A DNA stretch of 64,000 nucleotides from the NCBI RefSeq assembly GCF_900129385.1, contig NZ_FQVO01000013.1, positions 1 to 64,000 of the forward strand. Direction: 5' to 3'. Positions 61,930 through 64,000 of this stretch are shown one piece after another. Position 1 is the first letter of the stretch; each line of letters begins with the position of its first letter. The stretch is from Chryseobacterium takakiae. GTDB taxonomy: Bacteria > Bacteroidota > Bacteroidia > Flavobacteriales > Weeksellaceae. The translations under genes were made by a program, and so were the position numbers. The notes under the pieces are model-generated. The model was not told the DNA's origin, did not search any database, and was given only the letters and a program-made list of their open reading frames with translations.

Positions 61930-62883
61930 ATGAGTCTTTTTTTAGTACCTATTATTTTTATCGGGTTAATTATTTTATTTGCTTCATTTTTTGTGGTTAA
62001 GCAGGAGACAGCAGCAATTATCGAACGGTTTGGAAAGTTCCAGGCTGTAAGACATTCCGGACTTCATCTCAAATTACCGATCATCGATCAGATTGCCAAA
62101 AGACTGAATCTGAGAATCCAGCAGCTGGATGTGATGATTGATACCAAAACACTGGATAATGTTTTTATTAAAATGAAAATTTCGGTTCAGTATCAGGTGA
62201 TCAGAACACAGGTGGGAGATGCGTATTACCGTCTTGAGAATCCGGAAAACCAGATTACGTCTTATGTTTTTGATGTGGTAAGAGCGGAAGTTCCCAAGCT
62301 GAAGCTGGATGATGTTTTTGTAAAAAAGGATGATATTGCGATTGCCGTGAAAGGAGAACTGCAGGAAGCCATGCAAAGCTATGGTTACGATATTATTAAA
62401 GCGTTGGTGACAGATATTGATCCTGATGAGCAGGTAAAACATGCTATGAACAGGATCAACGCGGCAGAAAGAGAAAAAACCGCTGCAGAATACGAATCTG
62501 AAGCCCAGAGAATCAGAATTGTTGCCGTAGCAAGAGCGGAGGCAGAATCCAAAAAACTTCAGGGGCAGGGAATTGCAGACCAGAGAAGGGAAATTGCCAA
62601 AGGTCTTGAAGAATCGGTACGAATGCTGAATAATGTGGAAATCAATTCTCACGAAGCATCTGCATTAATAGTGGTTACTCAGCATTATGACACCTTACAT
62701 TCGGTAGGGTCAAGTAACAGAAGTAACCTTGTGCTCTTGCCCAATTCGCCAACCGCAGCCAGCAACATGCTGAACGATCTTGTCGTAGCCATGACTGCTG
62801 CCAATACGGTAGGAGAGGTTACCAAAGGAAATTATCCGAAACCACCAAAGGATCATAACCACAATACGAATACCGATCTCTAA
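61930..62883 (+). CDS. SPFH/band 7 domain protein
   Basis: A membrane-anchored protein of 317 residues. It has one N-terminal helix (about 2-22), a band 7/SPFH domain (about 23-200; VVKQETAAIIERFGKFQAVRHSG, LDNVFIKMKISVQYQV), and an Ala/Glu-rich coiled coil (about 190-250). It belongs to the stomatin/HflK-like group that forms oligomeric rings in the membrane. Not paired with a NfeD gene here. A TATCTTTA near 61888 is a probable -7 element. A terminator is directly downstream. Confidence 0.9.
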   Translation: MSLFLVPIIFIGLIILFASFFVVKQETAAIIERFGKFQAVRHSGLHLKLPIIDQIAKRLNLRIQQLDVMIDTKTLDNVFIKMKISVQYQVIRTQVGDAYYRLENPENQITSYVFDVVRAEVPKLKLDDVFVKKDDIAIAVKGELQEAMQSYGYDIIKALVTDIDPDEQVKHAMNRINAAEREKTAAEYESEAQRIRIVAVARAEAESKKLQGQGIADQRREIAKGLEESVRMLNNVEINSHEASALIVVTQHYDTLHSVGSSNRSNLVLLPNSPTAASNMLNDLVVAMTAANTVGEVTKGNYPKPPKDHNHNTNTDL

Positions 62884-62889
62884 CATATA

Positions 62890-62917
62890 AACCTCAGTTT
62901 TGCTGAGGTTTTTTTAT
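62890..62917 (+). terminator. Terminator after SPFH gene
   Basis: Perfect 8-bp stem AACCTCAG/CTGAGGTT with a 5-nt loop and a T7 tail. Confidence 0.9.
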
Positions 62918-63085
62918 TTTTAAAATCTGCCTGATGAGACTGTGCTGAATTTTCAAGGCAGAAAAGTCAATTTCATACTTTATTTTTAATTTATCTTAAC
63001 ATTTACCGGTATTGTTTTTAAGATTTTAAATAGCTAATTTAACCTTTTATTTTTTATACCACCAATACACAATAGTAAACATTAT

Positions 63086-64000
63086 ATGGATAATCAGATC
63101 GAAATTGAAAATTACAGAATACAAAAATCAGAAGAATGGGCGGGAAATATTGATGATCAGGAACTGATAAACAGAATACAGGATTCCGATTTTGCCAGAC
63201 AGCAAAACAATGACGGAAAAGATTTTTGTTATTTCTTGGATAAAAAGTACCACACCAGCAACACACAAAACAGCGAATATGTTTGCATGGCATATACTTT
63301 AAATGAACCTGCCAATCTTGAAAGGGCTTCTGTTTCAGATATTGTTGTTGAAGAAAATGAGGTCTACCATATTCATCGCATCAGTGTTTTAAGAGATGGT
63401 GTTTTAATCGATAAAATCCCGGATACGAAAATTAAGGTATTGGACAGCGAGAATCACAGCAGCGGCGGAATTCTGAGCAGCAACAAGAAAATTAATATTA
63501 CCATTAAAGATCTCAGGCTCTACGATATTCTTATTCTTGAAGATTCAAGAGTGAAACCTTTTACCGAACGCGATTTTCTGAGAAAAGAATTTTCAAAATA
63601 TGTATGGGTAAGTCCGGATAATTACTGGGCTTACGGCAGCTACAAATTTACATTCATTAATGAACGCAATGAAAAAATTGCTTTTAAGAAAACATTTTTC
63701 AGGGATGAAAGCGGCAATGTGCTGGAACCGGAAGTTCATTATCTTGATAAGGGTGAACAATTTGTTTTTGAAGAGACCAATTATATCAATCCGGTAGACG
63801 CCAACCGTGAAATATTTCCTTTTATAGATTTTGCAACGGATAAAAACTGGAAAGAGCTTTCCGATTATATTGCTCCAATTTACCAGGAAATCTTTAATAC
63901 GGCTTCTTTAAAGGATTTTGCACCGAACCTTATTGAAAAACTGGAAAGTCTACCGGATCTGGATGAGAAGATCCAGTTTGCCATTGAATACGTTCAGAAT
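63086..64000 (+). CDS. DUF3857-like protein, 5' part (runs off the window)
   Basis: The frame is open from ATG at 63086 to the window edge: 305 codons, no stop. The N-terminal part looks like the DUF3857 module often joined to a transglutaminase-like domain in Bacteroidota (HIHRISVLRDGVLIDKIPDTKIKVLD, ITIKDLRLYDILILEDSR). The catalytic Cys-His-Asp part, if present, is beyond the window. No signal peptide is visible at the N-terminus, unlike many relatives. The 202-bp gap upstream has the SPFH terminator but no exact promoter. Confidence 0.75.
   Translation, partial: MDNQIEIENYRIQKSEEWAGNIDDQELINRIQDSDFARQQNNDGKDFCYFLDKKYHTSNTQNSEYVCMAYTLNEPANLERASVSDIVVEENEVYHIHRISVLRDGVLIDKIPDTKIKVLDSENHSSGGILSSNKKINITIKDLRLYDILILEDSRVKPFTERDFLRKEFSKYVWVSPDNYWAYGSYKFTFINERNEKIAFKKTFFRDESGNVLEPEVHYLDKGEQFVFEETNYINPVDANREIFPFIDFATDKNWKELSDYIAPIYQEIFNTASLKDFAPNLIEKLESLPDLDEKIQFAIEYVQN

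Noticed and set aside
62074..62652. 192-codon frame on the minus strand inside the SPFH gene
   Set aside because: It is the complement of a conserved SPFH coding region; low-complexity Phe/His-rich translation is typical of a shadow frame.

Overview
The window looks like a chromosomal stretch from a Chryseobacterium-like flavobacterium (Bacteroidota, Weeksellaceae). The support is an AT-rich genome without Shine-Dalgarno sites, promoters of the flavobacterial type (TTG, 17-23 bp, TAnnTTTG), gliding genes gldF/gldG, two secreted enzymes with type IX secretion C-terminal sorting domains, and many dispersed palindromic intergenic repeats. No rRNA, tRNA, CRISPR array or transposase gene was seen.

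Layout. 1-4.1 kb: end of an unknown gene, a DoxX-like membrane protein, and the two subunits of a 3-oxoacid CoA-transferase separated by an opposite-strand ABC exporter. 4.4-6.7 kb: GH20 hexosaminidase. 6.7-11.5 kb: a sulfur locus (Crp/Fnr regulator, TauE/SafE exporter, persulfide dioxygenase-rhodanese, two half-size YeeE/YedE proteins); the exporter and dioxygenase genes share an almost identical upstream motif at identical distance from their -7 elements. 11.6-25.2 kb: glycosylasparaginase, CutC, beta-mannosidase, PriA, PBP4-type carboxypeptidase, M1 aminopeptidase, Kbl, HemJ. 25.3-27.7 kb: gldFG. 27.8-29.5 kb: a ParE-type toxin-antitoxin pair and an HNH endonuclease pair. 29.7-39.1 kb: AraC and Crp regulators and many small accessory enzymes (VOC, DinB, SRPBCC, SDR, hydrolase, DoxX). 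39.2-48.2 kb: S9 peptidase, ECF sigma operon, a repeat-rich 1.4 kb gap, a tail-anchored J-protein, a 51-residue Cys-rich protein, and GcvP. 48.5-52.8 kb: secreted pectate-lyase-like protein, tandem repeats, AAA+ ATPase. 52.8-53.2 kb: an apparently complete small transcription unit with a 27-residue membrane peptide. 53.6-60.2 kb: Nei-type glycosylase and a restriction-modification island. 60.4-64 kb: dGTPase, SPFH protein, and the start of a DUF3857-like protein.

Functional themes. GH20, glycosylasparaginase and beta-mannosidase together cover steps in taking apart N-linked glycans. The sulfur genes would oxidise persulfide and export or import sulfur oxyanions, probably under the adjacent Crp/Fnr regulator. 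The restriction-modification island is the most unusual coding region: one 1323-residue polypeptide joins a GIY-YIG-like nuclease, a helicase and an Eco57I-type adenine methyltransferase, which is the plan of Type ISP enzymes with a different nuclease. It is accompanied by a second methyltransferase-like protein and an HTH regulator, and beside it lies the decayed C-terminus of a related enzyme.
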